From the NCBI RefSeq assembly GCF_001458395.1, contig NZ_CYSR01000027.1, positions 62,001-126,000 on the forward strand: a DNA stretch of 64,000 bases, read 5' to 3'. The DNA comes from Leisingera aquaemixtae. Its GTDB lineage: Bacteria > Pseudomonadota > Alphaproteobacteria > Rhodobacterales > Rhodobacteraceae. Of the stretch, positions 44,629 through 53,474 are shown piece by piece; positions within the stretch are counted from its first letter, which is position 1, and each line of letters begins with the position of its first letter. The notes under the pieces are model-generated. The model had not been told where the DNA came from and ran no database searches. It saw nothing but the letters and a program-made list of their open reading frames with translations. The position numbers and the translations under genes are program-made.

Positions 44629-45081
44629 ATGATTTCAGCCAGCCTTGAAACACCTGTCGGCGCGCTCAGCGTGACAGAACGGGACGGTGCCATTGTGCGG
44701 CTGGACTGGTCTGCGGCGGCAACGGGGCGGTCGGCCTTGCTGGACCGGGCAGTGGCGCAGCTGCGCGCCTATTTCGCCGGGGAGCTGACGGAATTCGATC
44801 TGCCGCTGCATGTGGAGGGTTCTGATTTCCAAAAGGCGGTTTGCGAGGCGATGCAGGCGATCCCTTTTGGCGAAACCCGCACCTATGGGGAGATTGCCAA
44901 GGATCTCGGCGCCCCGCCCCAGCCGGTGGGCAATGCCTGCGGCGGCAATCCGATCCCTGTGATCATCCCCTGCCACCGCGTGCTCAGCGCCACGGGGCTG
45001 GGCGGGTTTTCCGGCCAAGGCGGGGTGGAAACCAAGGTTGCCCTGCTGAAACACGAAGGCGCCGCGGGCCTGCTGATCTGA
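44629..45081 (+). CDS. ogt: Methylated-DNA-protein cysteine S-methyltransferase
   Basis: A 150-residue O6-alkylguanine-DNA alkyltransferase. It removes alkyl groups from O6-guanine onto its Cys in a suicide reaction. The active-site motif PVIIPCHRVLS is near residue 110, the DNA-binding helix ETRTYGEIAKDLGAPPQPVGNACGGNP precedes it, and GGFSGQGGVETKVALLKHE ends the domain. ATG 44629. A CtrA site lies 90 nt upstream. Confidence 0.93.
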   Translation: MISASLETPVGALSVTERDGAIVRLDWSAAATGRSALLDRAVAQLRAYFAGELTEFDLPLHVEGSDFQKAVCEAMQAIPFGETRTYGEIAKDLGAPPQPVGNACGGNPIPVIIPCHRVLSATGLGGFSGQGGVETKVALLKHEGAAGLLI

Positions 45082-45216
45082 CCTTGCAGGCTGGCCGCTG
45101 TGTCTTGCGGGGCTTCAATTGCGCTGAATAAGAAACAGGGGTTCCAGGCCCGCAGGGCACAGCGGGGCAGCGTCCCCGCGGGAGCAAACCGCGCCGCGGG
45201 GCGGCACGGAAAGGGG

Positions 45217-45576
45217 TCAGGCAAACAGGGCCTTCACCTGGTCATACAGCGGTGCGGTGTCCGCGCCGGAAGTTTCGGAAAAATCGCTGATCAGCGCCAG
45301 GATCACCGATTCCATATCAGCTTCGGACGGAGCCTCAGAGACGGGTGCGGCGACGGCTTCTGCGGCGCTGTCTGCCGGGGCTGCGCCGCCGGTCTCCGCG
45401 GTCCCGGAGGTGCCGCCCGCCGGCGGCTCTGCGGCCTCGGCGGAGTCGGCCTGCTTGGCGCGCCAGCCCCAGGCCTTGGCATGGTCGGGCGGCCCCGGCT
45501 GTTTGCTGCCGGTCACTGCGTTCAGGGCGTTGCTCAGCCCGCTTGGGGCGAGGGCAGGGGCGGATACGGAATGCAT
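45217..45576 (-). CDS. Small hypothetical protein
   Basis: A 119-residue Ala/Glu/Pro-rich acidic protein starting MHSVSAPALAPSGLSNALN. The C terminus (SEADMESVILALISDFSE...YDQVKALFA) looks helical and more conserved than the middle. AGGAGA lies 6 nt before ATG 45576. Upstream is a near-CtrA site (TTAA-N7-TTAC at 45638-45652). No family recognised. Confidence 0.65.
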   Translation of the reverse strand: MHSVSAPALAPSGLSNALNAVTGSKQPGPPDHAKAWGWRAKQADSAEAAEPPAGGTSGTAETGGAAPADSAAEAVAAPVSEAPSEADMESVILALISDFSETSGADTAPLYDQVKALFA

Positions 45577-45770
45577 GGCGGTCTCCTGTGATCGCTGCCG
45601 CGAGGGCAAAGTCCCGGTCAGTGTCCGCAGTTGCCCGTTAAATCCGGCTTACCGGCGCGGCCGCTTTCTAATGCAAAACCCATTCAAACTTTCGGCGGTT
45701 TGCTAAAGCCCTGGGGCGCCTGCGAAGATGCGCGGCCGGTGCAGGGCCGCGCGTTCGGGCCGCGGCAGGA

Positions 45771-46481
45771 TCAGGGATGCGAGGGCGCGCGGCGGCGTTC
45801 GGGAATGATCTGCTGGGCGATGCCGACAAACAGCAGGTAGACCGAGGTGACTACCAGACCCCAATGAGCCCAGCTGGACGGGTGGAAATCGACCCAGGCG
45901 GCCCAGCCGGCAAAGAACGTCCAGGCCAGCGCCATCGGCAGCGAGACCTTGCGCCAGCGGGCCGTGCGCACCGGATGGATGAATTTCAGCGGCAGGAACA
46001 TGGCAATGGACAGCAGCGTCACCAGCACCAGGCTGGTCCAATGGCTGGGCTCCAGCGCAAAGATCACCAGAACCAGCATATTCCAGCAGCCCGGAAACCC
46101 GGAAAAGGAATTGTCCTTGGTCTTCATCCGCGTGTCGGCGAAATACATCGCGCTGCCGAAGGTGATCACGATGATCGCGAACCAGCCGGTCCAGCCCGCC
46201 ATCAGCCCCGATTGGAACAGCGCAAAGGCGGGGATGAACACATAGGTCAGATAGTCGATGATCAGGTCCAGCAGGACCCCGTCGAACTCAGGCGAATAGC
46301 GCTTGACGTGGTAATGCCGCGCCAGCGGGCCGTCGATGCCGTCCACCGCAAAGGCGACCACCAGCCAGACGAACATCAGGCTCCACTTGCCCTCCGCCGC
46401 CGCCAGCATCGACAGCATGGCGAAGACGGCGCCGGTTGCGGTGAGCAGGTGAACGGAGAGGGCGCGGATCTGTGGTGTCAT
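45771..46481 (-). CDS. pcs: Phosphatidylcholine synthase
   Basis: A 236-residue CDP-alcohol phosphatidyltransferase with about eight membrane segments. The catalytic motif is DGIDGPLARHYHVKRYSPEFDGVLLDLIIDY (about 48-78), including the extra residues between the DG-AR and D-D halves seen in bacterial Pcs. It condenses CDP-diacylglycerol with choline to phosphatidylcholine in the inner membrane. Start ATG 46481. Confidence 0.9.
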   Translation of the reverse strand: MTPQIRALSVHLLTATGAVFAMLSMLAAAEGKWSLMFVWLVVAFAVDGIDGPLARHYHVKRYSPEFDGVLLDLIIDYLTYVFIPAFALFQSGLMAGWTGWFAIIVITFGSAMYFADTRMKTKDNSFSGFPGCWNMLVLVIFALEPSHWTSLVLVTLLSIAMFLPLKFIHPVRTARWRKVSLPMALAWTFFAGWAAWVDFHPSSWAHWGLVVTSVYLLFVGIAQQIIPERRRAPSHP

Positions 46482-46520
46482 GGGTCCCTGATGGCGAATT
46501 TGCCCCGGTCCCGCAACCGT

Positions 46521-46733
46521 TCAATGCAGCTTTGAGCGGAATTCCGTGCCGGCAAAAAACTGGATGCGGGCCATGCGGCGGCCAAAGGGGACGGGGTCGG
46601 TGATATCGGGGGAGGAGAACGGCGCCCCGCACGGCAGATCGCCCATCCGCTCCCGCGGCTGGCCGCCGGGCGGCGGGGCGGGGGCGGCAGGGGCGCCATC
46701 GGCATAGAGGGCGGCAGAACCGGGAATGGTCAT
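46521..46733 (-). CDS. Small hypothetical protein
   Basis: A 70-residue protein, MTIPGSAALYADGAPAAPAPPPGG, then DLPCGAPFSSPDITDPVPFGRRMARIQFF. GAAAGGATTCC precedes ATG 46733. Pro/Ala-rich with a basic C terminus; no family recognised. Could be spurious, but the start signal is good. Confidence 0.5.
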   Translation of the reverse strand: MTIPGSAALYADGAPAAPAPPPGGQPRERMGDLPCGAPFSSPDITDPVPFGRRMARIQFFAGTEFRSKLH

Positions 46734-46864
46734 AGCGGAATCCTTTCTGGATCGGTTTCCGCCATAAAGCCGCAGCGGCCTTAACACCGTCTTGCCGCGG
46801 CGTGCAAAAATAGCGCGCATTTTAGCTAATCGGGCTCAGGCCGGCCGATCCGGCGCCGGCGGGC

Positions 46865-47092
46865 TCAGCCGCAGCAGCCGCGTCCTGTTTGCACCGGCGG
46901 GCAGGGCACGGTGCCATAGGAGCAGAACACGCAGCAGTCGCCGGGCCGGGGCCGCAGCAGGGTGCGGCAGCCCGGGCATTCGTGGAACCATTGGCAGGCG
47001 TCTTGCGGCATCCTTTCCGTCGCCTGATGCCCGCAGGACGGGCAGGTGAGCGTGCTGGTCAGGATGAGATCTTCAGGCTGTGAGACTGGCAT
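46865..47092 (-). CDS. GDCCVxC domain-containing protein
   Basis: A 75-residue Cys-rich protein with the signature GDCCVFCSYGTVPCPP near residue 51 and zinc-ribbon-like CPSCGH and CPGC pairs. It belongs to a family annotated as GDCCVxC (seleno)proteins, some members of which carry selenocysteine in place of a Cys. All positions are Cys here. Function unknown; probable metal or redox role. Start ATG 47092. Confidence 0.85.
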   Translation of the reverse strand: MPVSQPEDLILTSTLTCPSCGHQATERMPQDACQWFHECPGCRTLLRPRPGDCCVFCSYGTVPCPPVQTGRGCCG

Positions 47093-47142
47093 GGGCAGGC
47101 CTCCCTGGTGCCAGCAAAGGCCGGAAACCGCGCCGGGTCAAG

Positions 47143-48063
47143 TCACGCCTTGGGGTGGGCGCGCATGTAGACATCCATCAGATGAGTGGTGTCCACCGCC
47201 GTATAGGCTTGGGTGGTCGACAGCGACGCATGGCCCAAAAGCTCTTGAATGGCGCGCAGATCGCCGCCCGCCTCCAGCAGGTGGGTGGCAAAGCTGTGGC
47301 GCAGCGCATGCGGGGTTGCGGTGGCGGGCAGCCCCAGCTGGGCACGGGTCTTGGCCATCACCCCCTGGATCTGGCGCGGGTTCAGCGCGCCGCCGCGCAC
47401 ACCGCGGAACAGCGGCGCCGCGCGTTCCTGCGGGTGCGGGCACAGCGCCAGATAGCGGTCCACCGCGGCGCGGGCGGCGGGCAGCACCGGCACCACGCGC
47501 TCCTTCCGGCCCTTGCCCAGAATGCGCAGCACCTGCGGCAGCGGCGCGTCAGCGCCCTTCAGCCCCAGCGCCTCGGAAATCCGCAGGCCGCAGCCATAGA
47601 GCAGCGTGACCACTGCCACGTCGCGGGCGGCCACCCAGTCCGTGTCGGATTGCAGCTCCACCGTCTCCAGCACTGCCTTGGCAGCCTCCGGCGCCAGCGG
47701 GCGCGGCAGTTTCTTCTGAAACTTGGGCGCGCGCGCCAGCAGCACCGCGGCGGGCTCAAACCCCTCGCGCTTGGCCAGCCAGCGGTAGAAGGTCTTGACC
47801 GCCGACAGCTTGCGCGCCAGCGACCGCGCGCCGGTGCCGGAGTTGCGCTCCGACGCCATCCAGGCCCGCATGTCGGCGGTGGTGATCCGCGCCAGCGCGC
47901 CCAGTCCCTGCGGGCCGCCAAAGTGCTGCGTCATGAAGGCCAGGAAGGCGGTCACATCGCCGCGGTAGGCCGCCAGCGTGTTGGCCGAGGCATCCTCCAG
48001 CCCGCCCAGCCGCTCCAGCCAGAGCTGCAGCGCATCGCGGCAGGCCGGGGAGATCAGGGTCAT
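47143..48063 (-). CDS. xerC: Tyrosine recombinase XerC
   Basis: A 306-residue chromosome-dimer resolvase. The N-terminal SAM-like domain is followed by a catalytic domain with Arg in GLRISEAL (about 170), Lys in GKGRKERVVPV, HALRHSFATHLL, LGHASLSTTQAYT and the Tyr. Its start overlaps the DUF484 stop by 4 bp, the classical DUF484-xerC arrangement. Acts with XerD at dif. Confidence 0.92.
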   Translation of the reverse strand: MTLISPACRDALQLWLERLGGLEDASANTLAAYRGDVTAFLAFMTQHFGGPQGLGALARITTADMRAWMASERNSGTGARSLARKLSAVKTFYRWLAKREGFEPAAVLLARAPKFQKKLPRPLAPEAAKAVLETVELQSDTDWVAARDVAVVTLLYGCGLRISEALGLKGADAPLPQVLRILGKGRKERVVPVLPAARAAVDRYLALCPHPQERAAPLFRGVRGGALNPRQIQGVMAKTRAQLGLPATATPHALRHSFATHLLEAGGDLRAIQELLGHASLSTTQAYTAVDTTHLMDVYMRAHPKA

Positions 48064-48767
48064 GACAGCCAGCAGCGCATCGAACGTTCAAAAACGCCGC
48101 TGAAAAAGCCCAGCAGATCAGCGCCTTGCATCGGCGAGAACTGATGCGGGTCTTCCGACCCCAGCACCAGCATCCCGGGCAGGCGGCCTTCGCCCAGATC
48201 CAGCATCAGGCAGGCCTCGGAGCGGATCCATTCGGCATTTTGCCCATAGACCCGCGGGCTGCCGCCCTGGGTCTGGCGCAGGGTCACGGTGCGCTGGCTG
48301 CCGGGCTGGCCGGCATAGCTTTCGGTGAAGCCGGGGCCTGCCAGTTTCAGGGCGCCCGACTTGCGCTCCACCGCGGCGCCGCCGGGCTGCGCGGTTTCCA
48401 GCACCAGCGCCAGGGCATCGACACGCAGGATCTCCGGCATGTCCTGTTCCAGGCAGGCGAGGAAGGCGGTGAAATCGCGCGGCTCCAGCAGCCGCAGCAC
48501 GGCGCGGTGTATGAGGTTGGTGCCGGCCAGGTTGTCGTAAGCCGCGGCGATGACCGAGCGGTGGGTGTCCTCCAGCCGGTCGAGCCGCGCCGCCATCCGC
48601 TCCATCGCGATGCCGCGCAGGTCGACGACGTTGGAGCCCATCGCCCGCTCATTGGCGGCAACCAGGGCGTTCATCAGGTGCTGGTCTTCCAGCACCGCGT
48701 CGGGTTTGGCGAGGATCGCCTCGCGCAGCTGGTCTTCCAGGCTGACTGAAGGGCTTGTACTGCTCAT
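48060..48767 (-). CDS. DUF484 family protein
   Basis: A 235-residue GAF-like DUF484 protein starting MSSTSPSVSLEDQLREAILAKPDAVLEDQHLMNAL, typical for the family encoded before xerC. It has a coiled N-terminal helix and a GAF-like core (LIHRAVLRLLEPRDFTAFLACLEQDMPEILRVDALALVLE). No catalytic motif known. ATG 48767 is preferred over upstream starts that enter the repeat region. Confidence 0.85.
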   Translation of the reverse strand: MSSTSPSVSLEDQLREAILAKPDAVLEDQHLMNALVAANERAMGSNVVDLRGIAMERMAARLDRLEDTHRSVIAAAYDNLAGTNLIHRAVLRLLEPRDFTAFLACLEQDMPEILRVDALALVLETAQPGGAAVERKSGALKLAGPGFTESYAGQPGSQRTVTLRQTQGGSPRVYGQNAEWIRSEACLMLDLGEGRLPGMLVLGSEDPHQFSPMQGADLLGFFSGVFERSMRCWLS

Positions 48768-49122
48768 GGGTGAACTCTTACGGCTCCGGACCTCTGACGG
48801 GTTTGGTGACGTGTATAACACGGGATTCGCGCAATGCTGCGGAAAAATTCCGGACCGGCAGAAATTGCCGCGCGCAGGCAGGCTCCCGCCCGTCGCCGGT
48901 GCATCGCAATGCCCCGCTCCCGTTGGGCCGGGCGCCAGGCAGATGCCCGGCGCAGCGGCGCAACAGCGCCGCGGCAGCGCGCTGGCAGGCGCGCTGCCGG
49001 GCCCAAGCCGCTTCAGGCGGCCCGGCGTCAGCCGGGGGGCTTGGCGGCGCGGGAGCGCTTGGCCCGCAGCGGCCAAAGCAACACATTCCGAAGCAACACC
49101 TGCCAAAGAAGCACTGGCCAAA
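48768..49122. repeat. Non-coding region with GC-rich dispersed repeat (copy A)
   Basis: About 355 nt upstream of DUF484 and downstream of fsa, without a supported gene. From about 48881 to 49070 it matches copy B near 59.4 kb (CTCCCGCCCG.CGCCGG.GCATCGCA, CCCGTTGGGC.GGGCGCC, GGGCCCAAG and a GCGCGGGAGCG end), though diverged. Confidence 0.6.
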
Positions 49123-49150
49123 GAAAAAGGCGCCCGCAGCGGGGCGCCTT
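49123..49150 (-). terminator. Rho-independent terminator after fsa
   Basis: On the minus strand: AAGGCGCCCCGCTGCGGGCGCC then TTTTTC, beginning 27 nt beyond the fsa stop. Confidence 0.82.
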
Positions 49151-49176
49151 GTGTTGCATCCGGTCCGGCAGGAAGA

Positions 49177-49830
49177 TCAGAGGATTTTGATCTCTGCCGC
49201 CTTGATGTCGGCGAGGAAGGCATCCAGGCCCTTGTCGGTCAGGGGGTGGTTCACCATTGCCTTGATGACCGCGGGCGGCGCGGTGATCACGTCGGCGCCG
49301 ATGCGGGCCGAATCCAGCACGTGGTTCACCGAACGGATCGAGGCCGCCAGGATCTGGGTCTCAAAGCCGTAGTTGTCATAGATGGTGCGGATGTCCTCGA
49401 TCAGCTCCATGCCGTCCAGGTTGATGTCATCCAGACGCCCGATGAAGGGAGAGATGAAGGTTGCGCCCGCCTTGGCCGCCAGCAGCGCCTGGTTGGCGGA
49501 GAAGCACAGGGTCACGTTCACCATGTGGCCGTCATCCGACAGGGTTTTGCAGGCCTTCAGGCCGTCCCAGGTCAGCGGCACCTTCACGGCGATGTTTTCG
49601 GCGATTTCCACCAGCTTGCGGCCTTCGGCGATCATGGTTTCTGCATCGGTTGCGGTCACTTCCGCCGACACCGGCCCGTCGACCAGATCGCAGATCTCCT
49701 TGGTGACCTCGATGATGTCACGGCCGGATTTCTTGATCAGCGACGGGTTGGTGGTGACACCGTCCACCATGCCCAGATCGTTCAGCTCGGCAATCGCGTC
49801 GATCTCGGCGGTATCTACGAAGAATTTCAT
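49177..49830 (-). CDS. fsa: Fructose-6-phosphate aldolase / transaldolase
   Basis: A 217-residue member of the short transaldolase/FSA family. It starts [32 protein letters not shown]. The Schiff-base Lys is in [13 protein letters not shown] (about 86), and [11 protein letters not shown] is present. Transaldolase links pentose phosphate and glycolytic intermediates. Transaldolase or aldolase specificity cannot be separated by sight. ATG 49830; a terminator follows. Confidence 0.92.
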   Translation of the reverse strand: MKFFVDTAEIDAIAELNDLGMVDGVTTNPSLIKKSGRDIIEVTKEICDLVDGPVSAEVTATDAETMIAEGRKLVEIAENIAVKVPLTWDGLKACKTLSDDGHMVNVTLCFSANQALLAAKAGATFISPFIGRLDDINLDGMELIEDIRTIYDNYGFETQILAASIRSVNHVLDSARIGADVITAPPAVIKAMVNHPLTDKGLDAFLADIKAAEIKIL

Positions 49831-49899
49831 GGGGCAGTCCTTTGGATGGGTTGGCCTCGGTCGCCTCAGCCTTTACCTCATGGGATTACGGGCGGCAAC

Positions 49900-52107
49900 A
49901 TGGGCAGCAGCATGAGCGGGCAGGAGTTCTTTCAGGCAGGCGAAAGGGTCGGGGTTCTGACCACGCAACCCCTTGACCGGCTGCTGGATTACCGCGCGCC
50001 GGAGGGCGGCTGTTACCTCGGCGCCTATGTCGAGGTGCCGCTGGGCCCGCGCAAGGTGCTGGGCGTGGTCTGGGGGCCGGGTGCGGGCGGCTTCGATTCG
50101 GCCAAGCTGCGCTCGGTGATCCGGGTGCTGGATGTCGCGCCGATGCGCAGCGAGATGCGCCAGTTCCTTGGAAAGGCCGCCGATTACACCCTGACACCTA
50201 TGCCCGCGATGCTGCGGCTGGCGACCCGCGCGCCGGGGCTTTCCGATCCGCCCTCAATGCGCAAGATCCTGCGCCGCGGCGACGGCGTGCCGGACCGGAT
50301 GACCGAGGCCCGCACCCGCGTGCTGGAGGTGCTGGAGGAGTTCGGCGGCCTCGCCTTCACTCCGCGTGAGCTGGCGGATATGGCCGATGTCACGCCTTCG
50401 GTGGTGAAGGGGCTGGTGAAACAGGGTGCCCTGCGCGAGGAGGAAGCGCCCCGCGACACCCCCTATCCGCATCTGGACCCGGAACTGCCTTCCAAGCAAT
50501 TGACCGACGACCAGGCCAACGCGGCAGCTGCGCTTGCAGATGCCGTGCACAGCGGGCGCTACGGGACAACCTTGCTGAAGGGCGTCACCGGCTCCGGCAA
50601 GACCGAGGTCTACCTGGAGGCCGTTGCCGCCGCCCTGCGCGCCGGGCGGCAGGCGCTGGTGCTGCTGCCGGAGATTGCGCTGACCGCCGAATTCCTGACC
50701 CGCGTCGAGGCCCGGTTCGGTGCCAAACCGGCCGAGTGGCACTCCGGCGCCACCACGACCGAACGCCGCCGGGTCTGGAAGATGGTCGGGCAGGGGGCGG
50801 CGCAGCTGGTGATCGGCGCCCGTTCCGCCCTGTTTCTGCCGTTCCGCGACCTTGGCCTGATCATCGTAGATGAGGAGCACGACACTTCCTACAAGCAGGA
50901 GGACGGGGTGCTCTACAACGCGCGCGACATGGCGGTGCTGCGCGCGGCGATGTGTTCGGCGCAGGTGGTGCTGGCCTCCGCCACGCCCTCGCTGGAGACC
51001 TGGGCCAATGCCGAGGCGGGCAAGTACAAGCGGCTGAACCTCACCTCCCGCTTCGGCGCCTCGGTGCTGCCGGAGATGCGCGCGGTGGACATGCGGTCAG
51101 AAGACCTGCTGCCCGCCACCTGGATTTCGCCCACCCTGAAGCAGGCGATGACCCTCAGAATGGAACGCGGCGAGCAGTCGCTCCTGTTCCTGAACCGCCG
51201 CGGCTTTGCCCCGGTCACCATCTGCCGCGCCTGCGGCGCGCAGGTGGCCTGCGACCATTGCGACGCGCGGATGGTCGAGCACCGTTTCATGAAACGGCTG
51301 ATGTGCCACCAGTGCGGCGAAACCAAACCGGTTCCCGAGGCCTGCCCCTCCTGCGAGGTGGAGGGCAAGATGGCGCCGGTCGGCCCCGGCATCGAGCGGC
51401 TGGCGGAGGAAGCCACCGCCCTGTTCCCGGAGGCGCGGATTGCGGTTCTGAGTTCCGATCTGTTCGGCTCCGCCCGCGCGCTGAAACAGAGGATCGAGGA
51501 GATCGCAGCAGGCGAGGCCGACATCATCCTCGGCACCCAGCTGGTCGCCAAGGGCCACAACTTCCCGCTTCTGACGCTGGTGGGGGTGATCGACGCGGAC
51601 CTCGGCCTGCAGGGTTCCGACCTGCGCGCGGCAGAGCGGACCTTCCAGCTGATGCGCCAGGTGGCGGGCCGGGCAGGGCGCGCCGAACGGCCGGGCGAGG
51701 CCTTGATGCAGACCTTTCAGCCCGAACACCCGGTGATCCGGGCGATCCTGTCGGGGGATGAGGAAAACTTCTGGAAGGCGGAAGCCGCCGAACGCCAGGC
51801 CGCCGGCGTGCCGCCGTACGGGCGGATGGCGGGGATCATCCTGTCGGGGCCGGATCTGGCGGCGGTGTTTGACCTCGGCAATGCGATGGCGCGCAACGAT
51901 GGTCCCCTGCGCCAGATCGGCGCCCAGCTGTTTGGCCCGGCCCCGGCCCCCATTGCCCGGGTGCGCGGCCGCCACCGGGTGCGGCTGCTGGTCAAGGCGG
52001 CCAAGGGCGTGCCGCTGCAGGACGCCATCGCCCGCTGGATCGCGCCGCTGCGGCTGAAGGGCGACTTGCGGCTGAGCGTCGACATCGACCCGCAGAGTTT
52101 CTTTTAG
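49900..52107 (+). CDS. priA: Primosomal protein N' (replication restart helicase)
   Basis: A 735-residue superfamily 2 helicase that reloads the replisome at stalled forks. Motifs: Walker A LKGVTGSGKTEVYLEA (about 225), the DEEH box IIVDEEHDTSYKQ (about 325), eight zinc-binding Cys in CRACGAQVACDHC...CHQCG...CPSC (about 440-485), and LGTQLVAKGHNFPLLTLVGVIDAD. The start could be ATG 49900 or 49912. Much longer frames start upstream but cross the fsa gene. Confidence 0.95.
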   Translation: MGSSMSGQEFFQAGERVGVLTTQPLDRLLDYRAPEGGCYLGAYVEVPLGPRKVLGVVWGPGAGGFDSAKLRSVIRVLDVAPMRSEMRQFLGKAADYTLTPMPAMLRLATRAPGLSDPPSMRKILRRGDGVPDRMTEARTRVLEVLEEFGGLAFTPRELADMADVTPSVVKGLVKQGALREEEAPRDTPYPHLDPELPSKQLTDDQANAAAALADAVHSGRYGTTLLKGVTGSGKTEVYLEAVAAALRAGRQALVLLPEIALTAEFLTRVEARFGAKPAEWHSGATTTERRRVWKMVGQGAAQLVIGARSALFLPFRDLGLIIVDEEHDTSYKQEDGVLYNARDMAVLRAAMCSAQVVLASATPSLETWANAEAGKYKRLNLTSRFGASVLPEMRAVDMRSEDLLPATWISPTLKQAMTLRMERGEQSLLFLNRRGFAPVTICRACGAQVACDHCDARMVEHRFMKRLMCHQCGETKPVPEACPSCEVEGKMAPVGPGIERLAEEATALFPEARIAVLSSDLFGSARALKQRIEEIAAGEADIILGTQLVAKGHNFPLLTLVGVIDADLGLQGSDLRAAERTFQLMRQVAGRAGRAERPGEALMQTFQPEHPVIRAILSGDEENFWKAEAAERQAAGVPPYGRMAGIILSGPDLAAVFDLGNAMARNDGPLRQIGAQLFGPAPAPIARVRGRHRVRLLVKAAKGVPLQDAIARWIAPLRLKGDLRLSVDIDPQSFF

Positions 52108-52120
52108 GTCTGCGGCAGAC

Positions 52121-52235
52121 GGGGGCTCTGCCCCCGGCCCCTGCGGGCCTCCCCCGGGATATTTGGGGCCAGATGAAGTGTGGATTCTTCATTCATCTGG
52201 CTGAAAATATCCCGGAGCGCGAGGCAGAGCCTCGC
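52121..52235. repeat. Two convergent 3'-end elements
   Basis: Plus copy: GGGGGC-TCT-GCCCCC (52121-52135), then CCGGGATATTT...GCCAGATGAA (52154-52177). Minus copy, inverted, at 52192-52235: TTCATCTGGC...AATATCCCGGAGC, then GCGAGGC-AGA-GCCTCGC. One copy follows priA (plus), the other the YeeE-like gene (minus). Confidence 0.75.
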
Positions 52236-52248
52236 CTGAAACACCGGC

Positions 52249-53310
52249 TCAGGCCGTTGCGGTTTCAGCTGCAGCGCCGGTCAGGATGCTGGTGGCCATC
52301 GCCCCGATCCACATGAAGAACAGCGCCGCCCAGGCGGTGCCTGCAAAGATCGAGCCGCCGGTGACGCCCGCGCCAATGGCGCAGCCGCCGGCCAGCATGC
52401 CGCCGAAGCCCATCAGCGCAGCGCCGGTCATCGCCTTGCGCATGGTGGCGGCGTCATCGAAGGCCTGCAGCTTCATCTCCCCGGCAAAAGCGGCGGCCAG
52501 CATCGCGCCGAGGAACACGCCGGGCACCAGGCCGATGTCGAATTCCAGCACCGCGCCCCGGTCCAGGAAGAACATCAGCGTGTGGGCGGAGGGGCCGGTG
52601 AAGGTCGCGCTTTCGATCTGCACCGGGTCAAAGGCCACCTGGCTCAGCGCATAGGTCAGCACCCAGCCTAGCGCGACGGCGAACCCGACGCCGGAGGCAA
52701 AGACCAGCCGCGCCGCGCCGATGCGGTTGCGGCGCGCCAGCACCAGGGCCAGCGCTGCCGTGGCCAGCCCCAGGATCACCCCGCCTGCTTGCGGGATGCC
52801 CAGGGCCGCCAGCAGGTCCAGATTGCGCCCGCCCCCGGTGATCCACTGCCGGGCCAGCCAGTCCCGCGTGGGCGACAGAAGGCCCGAAAGGCTCATCTGC
52901 GCCACCACCGCAAAGATCAGCCCCGACACCACCGAGCGCAGGTTACCGGTGGCTGCCAGCACCAGGAGCCGCCCCGAGCAGCCGCGCGCCAGCACCATGC
53001 CGCAGCCGAACATCAGCCCGCCGAGGATGGCGCCGGACCAGCTGCCAGGCACCGCCATCATCCGGGCATCGGCGCTTTCCATCAGCCCCAGCATCTGCGC
53101 CGCCTGTACCCAGACCACCGCTGTGGAGAAGGTCAGCAGCCAGACCGCCACCTTGTCGCCCAGCCGGCCGCCCGCGAACTCCACCGTGGCGGCCCGCAGG
53201 CAGAACCGCGACCGCTGCGCGGCGATGCCAAAGACAACGCCGGTCAAAAGGCCCAGCAAGGCCGCTGCCGGCGCCTCGCCGATACGCTCAACCAGGGGAA
53301 CCAGATCCAT
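52249..53310 (-). CDS. YeeE/YedE family membrane transporter
   Basis: A 353-residue polytopic protein with the YeeE/YedE fold. Two halves contain conserved Cys motifs: GCGMVLARGCSGRLLVL (about 105) and MLAGGCAIGAGVTGGS (about 320). The GLLTGVVFGIAAQRSRFCLRAA start is typical. Relatives import thiosulfate or similar sulfur compounds. ATG 53310 has GGAGG 6 nt upstream. It is divergent from an MFS gene. Regulatory sites in the gap are described separately. Confidence 0.88.
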   Translation of the reverse strand: MDLVPLVERIGEAPAAALLGLLTGVVFGIAAQRSRFCLRAATVEFAGGRLGDKVAVWLLTFSTAVVWVQAAQMLGLMESADARMMAVPGSWSGAILGGLMFGCGMVLARGCSGRLLVLAATGNLRSVVSGLIFAVVAQMSLSGLLSPTRDWLARQWITGGGRNLDLLAALGIPQAGGVILGLATAALALVLARRNRIGAARLVFASGVGFAVALGWVLTYALSQVAFDPVQIESATFTGPSAHTLMFFLDRGAVLEFDIGLVPGVFLGAMLAAAFAGEMKLQAFDDAATMRKAMTGAALMGFGGMLAGGCAIGAGVTGGSIFAGTAWAALFFMWIGAMATSILTGAAAETATA

Positions 53311-53326
53311 CACACACCTCCAAATT

Positions 53327-53376
53327 CACATGTTTGCATATGTGGTCCTGCAGGCGGACGCTTTGATGCAGATCAG
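53327..53376. promoter_or_regulatory. Candidate operators between YeeE-like and MFS genes
   Basis: CACAT-N8-ATGTG (53327-53344) is a short palindrome. TTGAT-GCAG-ATCAG (53363-53376) differs from the FNR consensus TTGAT-N4-ATCAA at one base. Both lie in the divergent gap. Confidence 0.35.
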
Positions 53377-53474
53377 GGACGGGGGCGGTATGCTTCTGCG
53401 CGCTGGCGCAAAGGTTGATGTGCAGCCGCCTGTTGCCTCTCGCCAAACCGGGCGCAGAGGCGTACATCCGGTGC

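Noticed and set aside
46781-46795. CtrA box before the 70-residue gene
   Set aside because: TTAA-N7-TTGC has two mismatches; too weak.
48550-49899. Upstream extension of priA by 450 codons
   Set aside because: Would run antisense through fsa and DUF484; PriA homology begins near 49900.
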